Assembly (NCBI GenBank): GCA_041678685.1
Contig: JBAYNV010000080.1
Span: forward strand, 1 to 9,295
Direction: 5' to 3'
Source: DUPQ01 sp041678685
GTDB lineage: Bacteria; Bacillota; Clostridia; DUPQ01
Length of the DNA stretch: 9,295 nucleotides
Within the stretch, counting starts at the first letter, position 1; each line of letters begins with the position of its first letter. The position numbers were made by a program, and so were the translations under genes. Shown piece after piece: positions 7,410-9,295 of the stretch. The notes beneath the pieces were generated by a model, which was not told the DNA's origin, ran no database searches, and saw only the letters and a program-made list of their open reading frames with translations.

Positions 7410-7437
7410 ATTATATAAATAAAAGGGATTTTGTCAA
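7410..7437 (-). promoter_or_regulatory. sigma-A promoter of the valS operon
   Basis: Minus strand: TTGACA (7437-7432), a 16-base spacer and TATAAT (7415-7410). Both hexamers match consensus. Transcription would start near 7403, just ahead of T-box stem I. Such a strong core promoter is expected where control is by transcription attenuation. Confidence 0.92.
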
Positions 7438-7604
7438 ATCTTTTTCATAGTTTTGCAGTTCGTTAGATAGACGCCATTAGATAGACCTATATTGTTTATC
7501 ATATAAATCACAGTGTTTTAATCTCAGTAATTAAATAACCGAGGATTCTCGCTTTAATATTCTAAATAAAAACTTTCCTCTGTCTTCATTAAGCACTATT
7601 TATA
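7438..7604. other. AT-rich intergenic stretch between the LRR gene and the valS operon promoter
   Basis: No gene is seen. On the minus strand CGAG-AATC-CTCG (7551-7540) forms a short hairpin, extendable past one mismatch and followed by the T-rich TTATTT; it is a weak terminator candidate for the LRR gene. TTAGATAGAC occurs twice as a direct repeat (7463-7472 and 7477-7486), with 14-base periodicity and unknown meaning. Confidence 0.5.
7540..7551 (-). terminator. weak candidate terminator after the LRR gene
   Basis: A four-base-pair CGAG/CTCG stem with an AATC loop, then GTTATTT on the minus strand, about 55 bases after the LRR stop codon. The stem is short and the T-run broken, so termination here is uncertain. 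Confidence 0.3.
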
Positions 7605-8948
7605 TTACTCAGTTGAAATCCTGTACGGTATCCCGTTATCAATTGCGTATTGCTCTGCATATGAGCCTTTACCACAATAGATGGTCAGATTGTCACATCC
7701 TTCAAAAACATCATCTGATATTTCTTGAACACTTCGGGGTATCGATATATATGCTAAGTTAATGCAATTAAAAAATGAATGGTCACGTATAATTGTCACA
7801 CTATCAGGTAAGTCTACTCTTTCCAAACTCAAACATCCTTCAAATGAATGATTAGCAATTATTTCTACTCCATAGGATATAGTCAAATCAGTAAGGTATA
7901 TACATCCGATAAACCCTTTCATGGGAATGAGCTTTACCTGTGAAGGGATCACTATATTCTTGAGATCAATACAGTTACCAAAGGATTGAGAACCAAAGAA
8001 TTCGAGGTTGTCAGGCAATGTCACTTGATCTAGACTCGAACAGTTATAAAAAGCATTTTCTTCTATACGAATAACAGATGAAGGTATAGAAATACTTTTC
8101 AAGCTTGTACAGTCAGCAAAAGTTTTTGGCCTAATATATGCGACACCTTCAGGAATCAAGATGTTTGTTAATGCTTTACATCCATTAAATGCACTGTCAT
8201 AAATTTCCTTCACACTATCTGGAATTATCAGGTTTTTGAGGTTCGAACAGTTATTGAAACACAATGGACCTATTACTGTTACGCCTGAAGGGATATTAAT
8301 TTCTTCAAGGGCATAACAGTTTGAAAAAGCTTCAATACTTAAATTGCTGATGCCTTCTATTAGAATAACCTGTTTCAAGTTATTACAACTATAAAAAGCA
8401 CCCCTTGATATATATGTTGAAAGTATTTCCACGGTCTCTAGTAACTGGCATTCACTGAATACGTATTCCCCCATACTTGTTATATTTTCGGGTATCAGGA
8501 TATGCTTAATTTGATCACATCCTTTAAAAGCATATTCACCTATACCTCCGACATTATCAGGTATATCAATACTCAGAAGACCTGTACAACCATCGAAAGC
8601 ATGATCTCCTATACCCTGCAGAGTGGAAGGCAGAGTCACACTGACCAGCTCCTCATGATTAAAAAATACCTCGCGCCTTATGCTTGTTACAGGCATATTC
8701 CTTATGTATTCAGGGATAATGATTTCTTCTTCCTTACCAATATACCGTATGATTGTCACCCTCCCGTATTCCGCATTATATATATACGGATACTTTACAA
8801 ACATAATCATAAATATACTAAAGGCGATCACTAATCCTATTGCAAATAATACAATAACTACGGTAATAGTCCTACGATAATCATTCTTTTTAGCAGAATC
8901 AGTTTTGTTCACTGCTTTCCTAATATCGCTATTTTTATTATCTTCCAT
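7605..8948 (-). CDS. membrane-anchored BspA-like leucine-rich-repeat protein
   Basis: 447 residues. After a charged N-terminus, residues about 28-51 form one strong membrane helix with several Arg and Lys just before it and no signal-peptidase site evident, so it is probably a type II anchor with the rest outside the cell. Residues 57-97 are the usual lead-in of BspA-like proteins (Y..GRVTIIRYIG, then IIIPEYIRNMPVTSI). From about 98 to 420 there are about 14 repeats of the LRR_5 type, period 23, of form xxLxxIxIPxxVxxIxxxxFxxC. The cysteine at each repeat end is nearly invariant, and one unit (QLLETVEIL...) is only 21 residues long. The tail, NLTIYCGKGSYAEQYA, is the common end of this family. 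Such proteins mediate surface binding, for instance to host or partner cells; the ligand is unknown. The start ATG follows GAAGGGGT. It lies 55 bases after another probable surface protein gene on the same strand and may be co-transcribed. Confidence 0.93.
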   Translation of the reverse strand: MEDNKNSDIRKAVNKTDSAKKNDYRRTITVVIVLFAIGLVIAFSIFMIMFVKYPYIYNAEYGRVTIIRYIGKEEEIIIPEYIRNMPVTSIRREVFFNHEELVSVTLPSTLQGIGDHAFDGCTGLLSIDIPDNVGGIGEYAFKGCDQIKHILIPENITSMGEYVFSECQLLETVEILSTYISRGAFYSCNNLKQVILIEGISNLSIEAFSNCYALEEINIPSGVTVIGPLCFNNCSNLKNLIIPDSVKEIYDSAFNGCKALTNILIPEGVAYIRPKTFADCTSLKSISIPSSVIRIEENAFYNCSSLDQVTLPDNLEFFGSQSFGNCIDLKNIVIPSQVKLIPMKGFIGCIYLTDLTISYGVEIIANHSFEGCLSLERVDLPDSVTIIRDHSFFNCINLAYISIPRSVQEISDDVFEGCDNLTIYCGKGSYAEQYAIDNGIPYRISTE

Positions 8949-9003
8949 ATTTACCCCTTCTTCATTTTTGAATATAAGCCTGCATTAAATGCTTCATTTA
9001 TAA

Positions 9004-9295
9004 TTATTCCAAATAGTCATACTCAATAGCACCGCAGAGACTACATGTCCTTTTGTATACACGGACATAATACTGAAGATCCTCATCATAATATCTATAT
9101 TGGTATACCCATCCGCTCCAGCTGTGTCCCAGTGCCGGTATAGTCTGTGTTGACAGTACTACACTGCATCCATAACATATCTGTGAGCGTATACCTGAAG
9201 CAGTGCAGGTTGCTGACGTCGTGACTGACCAGTATGTGCCAACAGAGTGATTGCTAGGATTAAGCGGTAATGAATCGTTTTCAGAATAACTGCAA
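9004..9295 (-). CDS. C-terminal part of a Cys-rich, probably extracellular protein
   Basis: An open frame of 96 residues runs from the window edge (first full codon 9294-9292) to TAA at 9006-9004. The start lies outside. It reads in part VTTSATCTASGIRSQICYGC, then IPALGHSWSGW, then about 20 residues with many Tyr, then RTCSLCGAIEYDYLE at the end. The pattern (ATCTASGxxxxxCxxC, a GHxW element, RTCxxCG) is one I know from repeat units of secreted clostridial proteins, often with Ig-like or BspA-like domains, where such units recur. The Cys pairs suggest a small metal-binding or disulfide-held fold. The regular protein-like composition and the shared orientation and closeness to the LRR gene support a real gene. 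Which larger protein it ends is not visible. Confidence 0.75.
   Translation of the reverse strand, partial: CSYSENDSLPLNPSNHSVGTYWSVTTSATCTASGIRSQICYGCSVVLSTQTIPALGHSWSGWVYQYRYYDEDLQYYVRVYKRTCSLCGAIEYDYLE

Noticed and set aside
7463..7486. Direct repeat TTAGATAGAC twice as a possible CRISPR, iteron or attachment site
   Set aside because: Only two short copies in AT-rich spacer, with no spacer array, integrase or replication gene near; probably chance.
8965..9003. GCATTTAATGC palindrome between the right-edge gene and the LRR gene as a terminator or operator
   Set aside because: The stem would have almost no loop and is followed by no T-run; not supportable as a terminator.

Overview
The window comes from a low-GC Gram-positive bacterium, most likely a gut or rumen clostridium (Lachnospiraceae-like). 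The reasons are an AT-rich composition, strong GGAGG-type ribosome binding sites, a tRNA-sensing T-box leader with a near-perfect sigma-A promoter, and BspA-like leucine-rich-repeat surface proteins. It is an ordinary chromosomal segment. I see no transposase, integrase, CRISPR array, rRNA or tRNA gene. All genes but the first are on the minus strand.

Layout from left to right. (1) Positions 2-319 hold the 3' end of a plus-strand gene of the APH-type phosphotransferase (kinase) family, whose start lies outside the window. (2) Convergent with it, 10 bases away, is a heparinase II/III-family polysaccharide lyase without a signal peptide (330-2174, minus), with its own promoter candidate at about 2222-2250. 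(3) Positions 2277-7437 form one compact minus-strand transcription unit. It reads, in transcription order: sigma-A promoter, valine-type T-box leader with terminator, an 80-residue two-helix membrane protein, valS, a peptidase M19 dipeptidase, and mtnA. The last three genes overlap by a few bases, and each of the two downstream genes has its Shine-Dalgarno sequence inside the last codons of the gene before it, so they are almost certainly co-transcribed and translationally coupled. (4) Positions 7605-8948 encode a membrane-anchored BspA-like LRR protein. (5) At the right edge, 9004-9295 is the 3' end of another probable surface protein with Cys-pair and GHxW motifs. It has no start codon in the window but an uninterrupted frame.

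How the parts fit: the T-box reads uncharged tRNA-Val (specifier GUC, UGGU acceptor-binding bulge) and should raise expression of valS when valine runs short. The two housekeeping or salvage genes that follow, a cytosolic dipeptidase that could release amino acids from dipeptides and the methylthioribose-1-phosphate isomerase of methionine or methylthioadenosine salvage, would inherit the same control. The least explained item is the small membrane protein encoded first in this regulon. Its ribosome binding site lies within the 3' arm of the T-box terminator hairpin. No clearly new multi-gene system is visible; the best leads are this small protein and the make-up of the T-box operon.
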